Below are positions 8,402 through 17,338 of a DNA stretch of 64,000 nucleotides, in pieces; position 1 is the stretch's first letter, and each line of letters starts with the position of its first letter. Location of the stretch: positions 868,001-932,000 of the forward strand of contig NZ_SGIT01000001.1 in NCBI RefSeq assembly GCF_004208525.1, read 5' to 3'. A model generated the notes under the pieces. That model saw only the letters and a list, made by a program, of their open reading frames with translations, did not search any database and was not told the origin of the DNA. The DNA comes from Sphingobacterium corticibacterium (GTDB taxonomy: Bacteria > Bacteroidota > Bacteroidia > Sphingobacteriales > Sphingobacteriaceae). The translations under genes were made by a program, and so were the position numbers.

Positions 8402-9829
8402 ATGAAAGAAACAAATAGCTCAAGAAGAAATTTCATAAAAAATGCGGCTTTAGCTGCAGCAGGTTTTATGATTGTTCCTCGTCATGTATTGGGTGGAAAT
8501 GGATTTATTGCACCAAGTGACAAGTTGTCCATCGCTGGAATAGGTGTAGGTGGTAAAGGTCATGGCGACATTATGTCTTTTCACAAAAGCGGGAAAGCAG
8601 AAATCGCCTTTTTATGTGATGTAGACGATCGTCGCGCTGCAGGAGCGATAAAAAACTTTCCAAAAGCTAAATATTATAAAGATTATCGCGAGATGTTGGA
8701 CAAGGAACATAAGCATATAGATGCTGTTTCTATTTCTACTCCGGATCATAACCACGCGATCCAAACATTAGCTGCCATGGAATTGGGTAAGCACGTCTAC
8801 GTACAAAAACCATTGACACACGATGTCTGGGAAGCGCGCGTGTTAACAGAGGCCGCAAAAAAATATAAGGTCGTGACCCAAATGGGAAACCAAGGCGCGT
8901 CAAACGACGGTCCACGGGAGATCCGAGAATGGTATGAAGCTGGATTAATAGGCGATGTCCACACCATCTACTGTTGGACAGATAGACCGGTGTGGCCTTC
9001 TGGTATTCCTTGGCCAACTCAAATAGCATCGGTGCCGAAGGAGTTAGATTGGGATCTTTGGTTAGGAACGGCTCCTTATAAAGACTATATTGAAAAACTT
9101 GTACCATTCAATTGGCGCGGTTGGTGGGATTATGGTACCGGAGCATTGGGTGATATGGGCTGTCATCTTCTAGAAGTGCCTTTTAGTACCTTAGGACTTC
9201 AATATGTACAAGATGTACAGGCAACTGTGGGTACTATCTATGTGGATGAATTCAAACGAGGCTATTTCCCAGAAAGTTGTCCGCCATCGAGCCACGTTAC
9301 AATGACCTTTCCAAAAACGGAAAAAACCAGTGGACCGATTACTTTACATTGGATGGATGGTGGTATACAGCCCGCGCGTCCGGATGAATTAGAACCTAAC
9401 GAAGTTTTCGGTGATGGTGGTAACGGTATCTTATTTGTTGGTACAAAAGGAAAGTTGTTAGCAGATACTTATGGTGATAATGCCCGTTTGCTTCCAACTA
9501 GCCGCAAAGAAACTGTAGCACAAAAATATGCGCGTGTTCAGGGCAAAGCAAGCGGACATTATGCCCAGTGGGTAGAAGCTTGTATTGCAGGATATGGGAA
9601 TATGGAAGTCAGCGCACCATTTGAGATTTCAGGACCACTTACCGAAGCTATTTTAATGGCAAACCTAGCTATTCGTGGGGCAGATCTTCAAGTGGATGGT
9701 AGGTTCCCAGGTAGAAATCTCAAGTTATTATGGGATAAGGATGCCATGAAGGTAACCAACTTTGACCTCGTCAATCAGTTTGTGAAACGGGAATACCGCC
9801 AAGGATGGGATATAAATTATAACATTTAA
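8402..9829 (+). CDS. Tat-exported Gfo/Idh/MocA family oxidoreductase (second copy, QKP variant)
   Basis: Twin-arginine leader SRRNFIKNAALAAAG (residues 7-21), Rossmann motif GVGGKG at 48-53, and a long C-terminal domain with GWWDYGTGALGDMGCHL around 240. The family EKP motif is QKP here (135-137), as in a branch of exported Bacteroidota members; the catalytic Lys is kept. At 475 aa it is longer than the 2120 copy and clearly a different subfamily, so the two probably act on different steps. It sits 29 bases after the GMC gene and 16 bases before the small subunit, so all three are likely co-transcribed. Substrate unknown. Confidence 0.85.
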   Translation: MKETNSSRRNFIKNAALAAAGFMIVPRHVLGGNGFIAPSDKLSIAGIGVGGKGHGDIMSFHKSGKAEIAFLCDVDDRRAAGAIKNFPKAKYYKDYREMLDKEHKHIDAVSISTPDHNHAIQTLAAMELGKHVYVQKPLTHDVWEARVLTEAAKKYKVVTQMGNQGASNDGPREIREWYEAGLIGDVHTIYCWTDRPVWPSGIPWPTQIASVPKELDWDLWLGTAPYKDYIEKLVPFNWRGWWDYGTGALGDMGCHLLEVPFSTLGLQYVQDVQATVGTIYVDEFKRGYFPESCPPSSHVTMTFPKTEKTSGPITLHWMDGGIQPARPDELEPNEVFGDGGNGILFVGTKGKLLADTYGDNARLLPTSRKETVAQKYARVQGKASGHYAQWVEACIAGYGNMEVSAPFEISGPLTEAILMANLAIRGADLQVDGRFPGRNLKLLWDKDAMKVTNFDLVNQFVKREYRQGWDINYNI

Positions 9830-9845
9830 TTTTAAGTAGATTAAA

Positions 9846-10445
9846 ATGAATAGAAGAGAAGCAATTCAACGGGTGGCCATGCTTATTGGGGGTTCTGTTA
9901 TCGGAGCCAACTTATTTCTGGAAGGGTGTACAAGACCCGCGACCAAAGAAGTGGCGGCGTTGTTTGAAAAGGATACGATGAATTTCTTGGGAGACCTCGC
10001 AGAAGCGATTCTACCGGAAACATCAACCCCGGGTGCTAAGGAAGCAGGTGTTGGTGAATTTATTCCGGTGATGATCCGGGATTGTTATGATCCGCAGGAC
10101 CAAAAGGCTTTCCTAGAAGGTTTAGGCGGGGTAGACGAGCTGTCGAAAAAGGAATTCGGCAAAAAATTCCAAGAACTTTCAAAAGACGAACAATTACAAT
10201 TTGTCAATATGTTGGATAAGGAAGCTAAAGAATTCCAAAAAGAAAGAGGACAGAAGCAAAGTGAATTAGCTGAAGGTGCAGAACCACTTCCTAATCATTT
10301 CTTCCATATGTTGAAACAGATAACATTGACTGGATTTTTTACTTCGGAGGTTGGAATGACGAAAGCGTTGCGCTATGTTAAGATTCCGGGTAAATATGAT
10401 GGTAACTATCCTTATAAAAAAGGAGAAAGAGCATTCGCGTCTTAA
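9846..10445 (+). CDS. Gluconate 2-dehydrogenase subunit 3 family protein (Tat leader)
   Basis: 199 aa. The N-terminus (NRREAIQRVAMLIGGSVIG) carries an Arg-Arg pair and a hydrophobic core ending at Cys28 (FLEGC), consistent with a Tat substrate and possibly a lipoprotein. The helical body, with ILPETSTPGAKEAGVGEFI near 56-74, is characteristic of the small subunit that partners GMC dehydrogenases. Its job is expected to be carrying the GMC subunit at 6690 through the Tat system and stabilising it. Last gene of the run, followed by a strong terminator. Confidence 0.85.
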   Translation: MNRREAIQRVAMLIGGSVIGANLFLEGCTRPATKEVAALFEKDTMNFLGDLAEAILPETSTPGAKEAGVGEFIPVMIRDCYDPQDQKAFLEGLGGVDELSKKEFGKKFQELSKDEQLQFVNMLDKEAKEFQKERGQKQSELAEGAEPLPNHFFHMLKQITLTGFFTSEVGMTKALRYVKIPGKYDGNYPYKKGERAFAS

Positions 10446-10482
10446 TTACGTACGGTTAGCAATTTTATGTAAATTCAATAAG

Positions 10483-10518
10483 CATCCAAACAGGGCAACC
10501 TTGTTTGGATGTTTTTTT
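10483..10518 (+). terminator. Intrinsic terminator after the oxidoreductase cluster
   Basis: Arms CATCCAAAC (10483-10491) and GTTTGGATG (10503-10511) form a 9-bp stem followed by seven T. It lies 38 bases after the subunit-3 stop and marks the end of the plus-strand run. Confidence 0.85.
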
Positions 10519-10661
10519 CGTATGGTTATATAGTTGCAAATAAATGTTAAAAAGTAAGCAATAATGTAAATATTTTGTTGTTATGTATAAAACGTCAAAA
10601 TCAAATAATTATATTTAGCTAGGACAGAAAAACGAGAATATTTACATAAAAAACTGGGTAT

Positions 10662-10928
10662 ATGACGGCACAAATCATCGAAAAAGAACATATTGGGGAT
10701 TATAAGATTATTCCAGCTGAAGTAGACAATACAGCTACGTTATATGACAAACTATGGGCGGCACAGCGTCTAGGCAATGAGTTTAAATCCAAAACGACCA
10801 TTGTTTTCCAAACGGAGGACGGGCCAAAACGGATTGAAACAACGGTATGGTCATTAACGGAGCAGTATATTCAAATTAAGAATGGCGTACTTATTCCGTT
10901 GAAATCAATTATAAAAGTTGATTTTTAA
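10662..10928 (+). CDS. Small hypothetical protein (88 aa)
   Basis: I do not recognise a named family. The C-terminal half alternates short charged strands (KRIETTVWSLTEQYIQI, then NGVLIPLKSIIKVDF) and looks like a small beta-barrel, loosely recalling Sm-like proteins, but this is only an impression. There is no signal peptide or membrane segment, so it is probably cytoplasmic. It stands alone between the terminator at 10483 and a perfect hairpin at 10940, so it is probably a single-gene transcript. Coding is supported by non-repetitive composition and its isolated position with no competing frame. Confidence 0.65.
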   Translation: MTAQIIEKEHIGDYKIIPAEVDNTATLYDKLWAAQRLGNEFKSKTTIVFQTEDGPKRIETTVWSLTEQYIQIKNGVLIPLKSIIKVDF

Positions 10929-10939
10929 ATCTTTTCTCA

Positions 10940-10972
10940 AGCTTTTCCAAAGTGCCAGCCTTTGGAAAAGCT
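10940..10972. terminator. Perfect 13-bp hairpin downstream of the 88-aa gene
   Basis: AGCTTTTCCAAAG (10940-10952) and CTTTGGAAAAGCT (10960-10972) are exact reverse complements with a 7-base loop. No T-run follows on either strand, so it is a weak or factor-assisted terminator or an mRNA 3'-end stabiliser. The next 210 bases up to 11186 are A/T-rich and show nothing I can support. Confidence 0.5.
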
Positions 10973-11186
10973 ATAAAATAGACACAATTTATGCGAAATA
11001 ATATTTCGTTTAAAAAATTAAAATACTGTTATTCAGTTATTTATATTGTTTATATAAACAATATATTTTTCAAAATACACAAACACCTAAAAAATGTCCA
11101 CGTCAAACCAAATTTAATTTTGTTTCTTGCTAAGTTAATGTATATACTTCTGTTTGTCACTTACTTACATTCATTAAAAGAATTAT

Positions 11187-11432
11187 TTATTCATATCTAT
11201 CATACGCTTCCATAAAGGTTTTACGCATAGACTTAAATTGTTCTACTACCTGACTTATAAATGTCTCATCGAGAAGTTCAAATACGCCATTCACTCCGCC
11301 TATTACGTCTGTTTCTGCTAACTTATAAGATTGTTCCAATGCACCCTGTTCAAACTTAATGATGAATTTTTGATTCATTGAAAAAATAGATATTTTGCAA
11401 TCCGGATGAGGAAGTTCTGCTATTACTCTCAT
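11187..11432 (-). CDS. Small conserved-type hypothetical protein (81 aa)
   Basis: Starts MRVIAELPHPDCKISIFSMN and continues with KFIIKFEQGALEQSYKL and a helical C-terminus rich in Phe and Lys. I recall short proteins with this opening next to various Bacteroidota genes, without assigned function. No signal or membrane segment. It lies downstream of gdhA on the same strand, but a strong terminator between them (11457-11482) implies its own promoter or read-through. Confidence 0.7.
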   Translation of the reverse strand: MRVIAELPHPDCKISIFSMNQKFIIKFEQGALEQSYKLAETDVIGGVNGVFELLDETFISQVVEQFKSMRKTFMEAYDRYE

Positions 11433-11456
11433 ATTTTAAAAATTAGATAAAAATAA

Positions 11457-11482
11457 AGCTCCACAATTTGGTTGTGGAGCTT
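11457..11482 (-). terminator. Intrinsic terminator of gdhA
   Basis: AAGCTCCACAA (11457-11467) pairs with TTGTGGAGCTT (11472-11482). Read on the minus strand, the 11-bp stem with its 4-base loop is followed by a T-rich tract. It starts 24 bases after the gdhA stop. Confidence 0.85.
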
Positions 11483-11505
11483 TTGAATTTACACGAAATT
11501 GGGCA

Positions 11506-12840
11506 TTAAACCAACCCTTGTGCTTTCATAGAAGCGCCGACTTTAATAAAGCCTCCGATATTTGCACCTTTTAAATAATTAATATAGCCATCTTCTTCCT
11601 TGCCATATTTAAGACAAGTTTTGTGAATATTATCCATAATACCTTTTAAACGGGCATCTACCTTTTCTGCATGCCACTGCTGTCCGATAGAGTTCTGTGA
11701 CATTTCAAGACCAGAAACAGCTACGCCACCAGCGTTTGCAGCTTTTCCGGGAGCAAAGTGAATTCTAGCTTTATGGAATATTTTAATAGCCTCAGCGGTA
11801 GAAGGCATGTTAGCACCTTCGGCGACACATACACAACCTTGTTTAACAAGCTGCTTAGCATCTTCAGCATCCAATTCATTTTGGGTAGCGCAGGGAAGAG
11901 CAATATCGCATTTAAGATGCCATGGCGTTTTTCCTGCATGAAAAGAGGCAGCCTTAAATTTTTGTGGATATTTAGATAATTCACGTCCTAACGTCGCAAC
12001 GTAACTCAATTTCTCCAGTGTCAGCCCTTCTGGGTCATGTAGTGTACCTGTACTATTTGATAAGGAAATCACTTTAGCACCTAAATGTATGGCTTTCTCT
12101 GCTGCATAATAGGCAACATTGCCAGCGCCTGATATAGTGATCGTTTTTCCAGCTATTTCTTCATCTATATTTTCAAAAATACACTCGACGAAATAAAGCA
12201 AACCATATCCTGTCGCTTCCGGACGAATAAAAGAACCTCCCCAGTGTTTACCTTTTCCAGTTAATACACCTGTGAAGTTATTTTGAATACGTTTATACTG
12301 ACCAAACATATACCCGACCTCACGTTCTCCTACACCTATATCTCCAGCGGGAACATCTGTTTCCGGTCCAATATGGCGATATAGTTCCGTCATGAAGCTT
12401 TGACAAAAGCGCATAATTTCCATATTGGACTTGCCTTTAGGATCGAAGTCTGAACCGCCTTTTCCTCCACCAAGGGGTATTCCTGTCAAGCTATTTTTGA
12501 ACACCTGCTCAAAAGCTAAAAATTTTAGAATACTTAAGTTTACAGTGGGAGAGAAGCGGAGCCCTCCTTTATATGGTCCAATCGCACTGTTCATTTGCAC
12601 ACGATATCCACGGTTTACCTGAACTTCATTTTTGTCATTTAACCATGTTACCCGAAAAGAAACTACACGCTCTGGTTCGACAATGCGCTCTAATATTTTT
12701 AAATCACTCCAAGTTGGATGGCGCTCGTTAATATAAGGTATCAAATCTTCGGTAACCTCGGCAACAGCCTGTAAAAATTCCGGTTCGTTTGGATTTCTTT
12801 CCTCCACGTAATTAATAAACTTCTTAAAGTTAAGTGACAT
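11506..12840 (-). CDS. gdhA: NADP-type glutamate dehydrogenase
   Basis: 444 aa, the standard length of hexameric bacterial glutamate dehydrogenase. GGLRFSPTVNLSILKFLAFEQ and the catalytic GGGKGGSDFDPKGKS lie in the N-terminal domain, and a Rossmann motif SGAGNVAYYAAEKA in the C-terminal domain. It converts 2-oxoglutarate and ammonium to glutamate in the cytoplasm, a main ammonium assimilation route in Bacteroidota. It is monocistronic: about 250 bases of gene-free DNA lie upstream (no clear -7 box seen) and a terminator lies directly downstream. Confidence 0.95.
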   Translation of the reverse strand: MSLNFKKFINYVEERNPNEPEFLQAVAEVTEDLIPYINERHPTWSDLKILERIVEPERVVSFRVTWLNDKNEVQVNRGYRVQMNSAIGPYKGGLRFSPTVNLSILKFLAFEQVFKNSLTGIPLGGGKGGSDFDPKGKSNMEIMRFCQSFMTELYRHIGPETDVPAGDIGVGEREVGYMFGQYKRIQNNFTGVLTGKGKHWGGSFIRPEATGYGLLYFVECIFENIDEEIAGKTITISGAGNVAYYAAEKAIHLGAKVISLSNSTGTLHDPEGLTLEKLSYVATLGRELSKYPQKFKAASFHAGKTPWHLKCDIALPCATQNELDAEDAKQLVKQGCVCVAEGANMPSTAEAIKIFHKARIHFAPGKAANAGGVAVSGLEMSQNSIGQQWHAEKVDARLKGIMDNIHKTCLKYGKEEDGYINYLKGANIGGFIKVGASMKAQGLV

Positions 12841-13034
12841 TTGTTATGAATTATAGTTGTTATTTACCCTCAGATTGCTAATTTATTAAAAAAAATGAAG
12901 AATGGCGAATATTCGTTAAAATAATGTCAAGAGAAACGTAAATCGGTTATAATGGGAGGTTATATAAACTCTATTTAACATAATGTCAATTATAGGTCTT
13001 TTTATATTTTAGAATTTGACCATTCCTCTTTAAA

Positions 13035-13071
13035 TAAAAAAAGCAACACTTAATTAGTGTTGCTTTTTTTA
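13035..13071. terminator. Bidirectional terminator between gdhA leader region and the cys operon
   Basis: AAAAAAGCAACACT and AGTGTTGCTTTTTT flank a short TAATT loop, with A- and T-runs on both sides. On the minus strand it lies 19 bases past the cysN stop and ends the cys operon transcript. Confidence 0.85.
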
Positions 13072-13089
13072 TTGTTACCTATATATTAA

Positions 13090-14334
13090 TTAGGCTACAT
13101 TCTCAATCATTAAAGCGCCAACGGTTAAATTCGTTCGGGGGTCAATTAATATACCTTGAGAGTTCTCCGGAAAATCACGATTTAGATCAAAGACAACATC
13201 ACCAGCCGCCTTAAGCTCTATTTTGGCAATATCATTCAGCTGAATGTCTGTTTCATATTGCTTTTCCTGCGTATTTACGTCAAATTTATAGAGAACGTCA
13301 GCCACCTTAACTTTAGTGACTGTTGTATGATTTTGTAGTAAATAGATTTGATTTTTATCCAAAGGTTTATTATCAAACCAGCATATATTTGCCTCAAAAT
13401 TTCTTTCCGCCAATGGTGGTTGAGAAACAGCTACGAGGATATCTCCTCTTGAAATGTCAACATCGTCTGCTAAATGAACAATAATAGATTGTCCATTCTG
13501 TGCTTGATCCAATGGTTCTTCGGCTAATTCCAAGCTTTTTACCCTGCTCCTCGCTCCGCTTGGTAGCACCATAACCTCATCTCCTGTCTTTAGTCCATCG
13601 CCTAAAACACGCCCAGCGTAGCCTCTATAATCGTGTAAATCATCTGTTTGTGGCCGTACTACCCATTGTACAGGAAAACGCCACGGCTGTGGCTTTTTAT
13701 CCTCTATATTAACCGTTTCCAGATAATCTAATAAGGAAACTCCTTCATACCAAGGCGTATTCTCCGAACGATTTACGATATTATCTCCTTTTAAAGCAGA
13801 AACCGGAATAAAATCCACATTTTCAAGTCCCAATCGGCTAGCCAGTGTTAGATAATCTGCTTTAATCTTTTCGTAAACAAACGGATCAAATCCAACCATA
13901 TCCATTTTATTGACACAAACGAGCACCTTCTTTAATGACAATAATTTGGCAAGGAACGAATGACGTTTCGTTTGTTCAATAACTCCTTTACGTGCATCAA
14001 TTAAAATAATAATCAACTCAGAATTTGATGCTCCGGTTATCATATTACGTGTGTACTGTATATGACCTGGTGCATCAGCAATAATAAATTTCCGCTTTTC
14101 TGTTTGAAAATATTTATACGCTACATCAATAGTGATTCCCTGCTCGCGCTCAGCTTTCAGACCGTCTGTTAATATCGCCAGGTCAACCGTTCCATCATTA
14201 TTTTTTCGGTTGGCTTTTTTTATAGCCTCTAATTGATCGTCTAAAATCGAATTGGTATCATATAACAATCTACCAATCAACGTACTTTTTCCGTCATCTA
14301 CAGAGCCTGCTGTTATAAATTTCAGTATATTCAT
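13090..14334 (-). CDS. cysN: Sulfate adenylyltransferase subunit 1 (GTPase)
   Basis: 414 aa. Walker A GSVDDGKS at residues 10-17, DAPGHIQYTRNM switch region, and NKMD guanine-specificity motif, followed by EF-Tu-like beta-barrel domains. With CysD it forms ATP sulfurylase, where GTP hydrolysis drives adenylation of sulfate to APS. There is no fused APS kinase domain, which agrees with the APS-type reductase at 15270. It lies 19 bases downstream of cysD, last in the operon. Confidence 0.95.
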   Translation of the reverse strand: MNILKFITAGSVDDGKSTLIGRLLYDTNSILDDQLEAIKKANRKNNDGTVDLAILTDGLKAEREQGITIDVAYKYFQTEKRKFIIADAPGHIQYTRNMITGASNSELIIILIDARKGVIEQTKRHSFLAKLLSLKKVLVCVNKMDMVGFDPFVYEKIKADYLTLASRLGLENVDFIPVSALKGDNIVNRSENTPWYEGVSLLDYLETVNIEDKKPQPWRFPVQWVVRPQTDDLHDYRGYAGRVLGDGLKTGDEVMVLPSGARSRVKSLELAEEPLDQAQNGQSIIVHLADDVDISRGDILVAVSQPPLAERNFEANICWFDNKPLDKNQIYLLQNHTTVTKVKVADVLYKFDVNTQEKQYETDIQLNDIAKIELKAAGDVVFDLNRDFPENSQGILIDPRTNLTVGALMIENVA

Positions 14335-14353
14335 TTCTCTCTAGCTTACTTCC

Positions 14354-15244
14354 TTAAAAATATCCCTGTTTTTTACGTTCTTCCATCGCCGCTTCCGAAA
14401 CTTTATCGTCCATCCTTGCGCCTCTTTCGCTTACCGTTGAAGCCTTTATTTCTTCGATGATATCATCAAGTTCCGTCGCAACGGAATCTACAGCTGCTGT
14501 ACAGGTCATGTCACCTACTGTTCTGAAACGAACTGATTTATGCTCTACAATATCCTCTTCGTCTATTTGTAAAAATGGTGCGGCTGCCATCCATTGTCCA
14601 TTTCGCAATACAACATCCCGTTCGTGACTAAAATATATCAAAGGTAATGCAATATTTTCTCGTTTAATATAATTCCAAACGTCCAATTCCGTCCAGTTTG
14701 AAATTGGAAACACCCGAACATTTTCCCCTTTATGGATTTTTCCGTTTAAGATATTCCACAGCTCTGGACGCTGACGTTTTGGATCCCATTGTCCGAATTC
14801 ATCACGTACAGAAAAAATACGTTCTTTTGCCCTAGCTTTTTCTTCATCTCTCCGAGCCCCACCTATGCAAGCGTCAAAACCATACTTCTCGATTGTGTCC
14901 AAAAGAGTCACGGTTTGTAGAGGATTTCGACTTGCATTTTTTCCTTTTTGCTCTATGGCTTTTCCTTGATCGATACTTTCCTGCACTAACCCGACAATGA
15001 GTTTTTCGCCTAACTGCTCGACCAACCAATCTCGAAATTCAATCGTTTCCGGAAAGTTATGACCTGTGTCAATATGTACTAACGGAAAAGGAAATTTTCC
15101 CGGTCGAAAAGCTTTTTTTGCCAAATGTACTAACGTTATCGAATCTTTTCCTCCCGAGAACAAAAGTGCAGGATTCTCAAATTGTCCCGCTACCTCACGC
15201 AGGATATATATTGCCTCCGCTTCTAAATGATCTAAATAATCCAT
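14354..15244 (-). CDS. cysD: Sulfate adenylyltransferase subunit 2
   Basis: 296 aa, normal for CysD. The PP-loop FSGGKDS lies near residue 29-35, and GGARRDEEKARAKERIFS and the C-terminal EERKKQGYF are family signatures. It is the catalytic half of ATP sulfurylase, making APS from ATP and sulfate in the cytoplasm. It lies between cysH (25 bases upstream) and cysN (19 bases downstream) on one transcript. Confidence 0.95.
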   Translation of the reverse strand: MDYLDHLEAEAIYILREVAGQFENPALLFSGGKDSITLVHLAKKAFRPGKFPFPLVHIDTGHNFPETIEFRDWLVEQLGEKLIVGLVQESIDQGKAIEQKGKNASRNPLQTVTLLDTIEKYGFDACIGGARRDEEKARAKERIFSVRDEFGQWDPKRQRPELWNILNGKIHKGENVRVFPISNWTELDVWNYIKRENIALPLIYFSHERDVVLRNGQWMAAAPFLQIDEEDIVEHKSVRFRTVGDMTCTAAVDSVATELDDIIEEIKASTVSERGARMDDKVSEAAMEERKKQGYF

Positions 15245-15269
15245 CTTCTATTTATAATCTATTGACTGT

Positions 15270-15965
15270 TTATTGTGTGACATGTAGACCACATTCTTTT
15301 TTACTTTTATCTTCCCACCACCATCTGCCGGCTCGGAAGTCTTCCCCTTTACGTATTGCCCGGGTACAAGGCTGGCAACCTATACTTGGGAAACCCTTAT
15401 CATGTAAGGGGTTATAAGGTATACCATTCTTTTTCAAGAAGCTTTCTACTTCTTCTAATGTCCAATGAAACAAAGGGTGTATTTTAATAATATTGTTTGC
15501 AGCATCCCATTCTACATTTTCCATATCTTCTCGATTGGAGGACTGTTCAGCACGGATACCCGTAATCCATATTTCAAATCCTTGTATGGCACGACGTAAA
15601 GGTTCTATTTTACGTATATGGCAACATTCTTTCCGATTCTCTACCGATTCATAGAAGCTGGAGGGTCCTTTTTCCGTTACCATTTTCTCTACAGCAGCGG
15701 TATCTGGATAATAAGCTTTTATCGGAAGCTTATACTTCTCGAGTGTCCTATTCCATACATAATATGTTTCCGGAAAAAGACGTCCCGTTTCCAATGTAAA
15801 AAGAGAGATTTCTTTTCCGGACTGTGCAATCAGATGTGTGATAACCTGATCTTCTATACCGAAAGAAGTCGAAAAAACCGTTTTTGGACCGTATTTTCGT
15901 TGCACATGCTCAACAATTTCTGCAGCGTTCAAGCCTTGTATTTCCTGCTTAATTTGTGCTATCAT
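15270..15965 (-). CDS. cysH: Adenylyl-sulfate (APS) reductase, [4Fe-4S] type
   Basis: 231 aa. Paired cysteines CC at 114-115 (ECCHIRK) and C197/C200 (GCQPC) supply the four ligands of the [4Fe-4S] cluster that marks APS reductases; PAPS reductases of the E. coli type lack them. The catalytic Cys225 sits in ECGLH. It reduces APS to sulfite with thioredoxin. Absence of an APS kinase in the operon supports direct use of APS. Its start overlaps the end of the siroheme gene by 17 bases. Confidence 0.93.
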   Translation of the reverse strand: MIAQIKQEIQGLNAAEIVEHVQRKYGPKTVFSTSFGIEDQVITHLIAQSGKEISLFTLETGRLFPETYYVWNRTLEKYKLPIKAYYPDTAAVEKMVTEKGPSSFYESVENRKECCHIRKIEPLRRAIQGFEIWITGIRAEQSSNREDMENVEWDAANNIIKIHPLFHWTLEEVESFLKKNGIPYNPLHDKGFPSIGCQPCTRAIRKGEDFRAGRWWWEDKSKKECGLHVTQ

Positions 15966-16542
15966 ACGATTTCTTAACTAAAACATCTTTTGTGTGTGCA
16001 TTTAAAGCACGTACCTTTTCTTGAAAGTCACCTTTTAAATTATCTCTTAGCTGTCCCATTAATTCCAGCGTTTCATCAATTTCTTCCGGAAGCAGCTCGT
16101 TAAGAAATTCTTTAAGTCGTTTGGCTATCGTAGGTGATTTACCATTCGTTGATATCCCGATTTTAAGATTACCCTTGCAAACCACCGAACCCAAGTAGAA
16201 ATCACATAATGTAGGTTTATCAGCAACATTCAACAAAATGTGACGTTTGCTGGCTAGCTGACGAATATGCGCGTTCAATGTCGTATTATTCGTCGCCAAC
16301 ATAATCAAATCTATATTGTTGATATCACTTTCGTCAAACAGTCGCTCTGACACGTCTATATTAGTTTTTCCTTTAACGAGCGTGTAAACTTCGGGGTTGA
16401 CTTCTGCCGCCACGATATGTACCTTGGCTTCGGGTGAATTGGCTAATATCGCTTCCAATTTTTCCAACCCCACGTTTCCAGCTCCTACCAACAGGGTTTG
16501 AACCTGATGAAGTTTCACATATATGGGAAACAGTTCGTTCAT
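15949..16542 (-). CDS. Precorrin-2 dehydrogenase/sirohydrochlorin ferrochelatase (siroheme synthase N-terminal type)
   Basis: 197 aa, matching the CysG N-terminal or Met8-type module without the methyltransferase domain. The NAD-binding motif VGAGNVGLEK lies near residues 20-29, and the STNGKSPTIAKRLKEFL motif near 130. It oxidises precorrin-2 to sirohydrochlorin and probably inserts iron, completing siroheme for the sulfite reductase encoded upstream. It overlaps cysH by 17 bases and sits 6 bases from the methyltransferase gene, so the pair replaces a fused CysG. Confidence 0.92.
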   Translation of the reverse strand: MNELFPIYVKLHQVQTLLVGAGNVGLEKLEAILANSPEAKVHIVAAEVNPEVYTLVKGKTNIDVSERLFDESDINNIDLIMLATNNTTLNAHIRQLASKRHILLNVADKPTLCDFYLGSVVCKGNLKIGISTNGKSPTIAKRLKEFLNELLPEEIDETLELMGQLRDNLKGDFQEKVRALNAHTKDVLVKKSYDSTN

Positions 16543-16548
16543 CTAAAA

Positions 16549-17313
16549 TTAAACAGTAAGTGACTGAAGTTCTTTTTTTATATTTTCAAATGCTTGGTGT
16601 TTAGCAACGACATCGCCCAAAACGATAATTGCAGGCACCCCCACTAGATTTCGTTCTGCCTCTTCTAAGATGTTGTCTATCCGTCCTAATGCAATGCGTT
16701 CATTTGGTAAAGACCCATTTTGAATCAGCGCTATTGGCAATTGGCCTTTGCCATGTTGTTGATAAAAATCAACGATTTGTGCCAATTTAGCATATCCCAT
16801 AAGGACAACAACAGTAGCACGGGTATGCACCGCCGACTGCAAGTCATCTGACAGACGTCCATCGGATGTAGAACCGGTAATCACCCAAAAACTTTCACTG
16901 ATACCACGATACGTTAATGGAATCTGTTGCAATCCTGTCAGACCTAACGAAGAAGATATACCGGGTATCACAGCCGTAGGGATATCAAATTGTCTGACAT
17001 AATCAATCTCTTCTCCTCCGCGTCCAAATACGAACGGATCTCCCCCTTTTAAACGTACGACATGACCATGCGTCAAAGCATAATCCACCAGGAGTTTATT
17101 GATATAATCTTGCGAAGTAGATATGCGTTCTGCCCGTTTGCCGACATAGATCAATGCACAAGATGGCTTGGCATACGATAACAGCTCTTCATTTACTAAA
17201 GCATCATATAGAATAACATCCGCTTCACGAATAGCTTTTATACCTTTTAGCGTGATTAGATCCGGATCTCCCGGCCCAGCTCCTACTAAAGTAATAAATG
17301 GTTTAATTTGCAT
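16549..17313 (-). CDS. cobA: Uroporphyrinogen-III C-methyltransferase
   Basis: 254 aa, the usual length of single-domain SUMT. VGAGPGDPDLITLKG near the N-terminus, RLKGGDPFVFGRGGEE near 100, and YRGISESFWVITGS are the standard S-adenosylmethionine and substrate motifs. It makes precorrin-2, the first step to siroheme. The neighbours show siroheme rather than B12 is its purpose here. Confidence 0.94.
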   Translation of the reverse strand: MQIKPFITLVGAGPGDPDLITLKGIKAIREADVILYDALVNEELLSYAKPSCALIYVGKRAERISTSQDYINKLLVDYALTHGHVVRLKGGDPFVFGRGGEEIDYVRQFDIPTAVIPGISSSLGLTGLQQIPLTYRGISESFWVITGSTSDGRLSDDLQSAVHTRATVVVLMGYAKLAQIVDFYQQHGKGQLPIALIQNGSLPNERIALGRIDNILEEAERNLVGVPAIIVLGDVVAKHQAFENIKKELQSLTV

Positions 17314-17338
17314 TCCTTATTTCCCTCCTAATATTAAA

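Noticed and set aside
10991..11215. 74-codon open frame on the plus strand between two small genes
   Set aside because: Very A/T-rich, dominated by Ile, Tyr, Lys and Phe without domain pattern, and no promoter; typical of random A/T-rich DNA.
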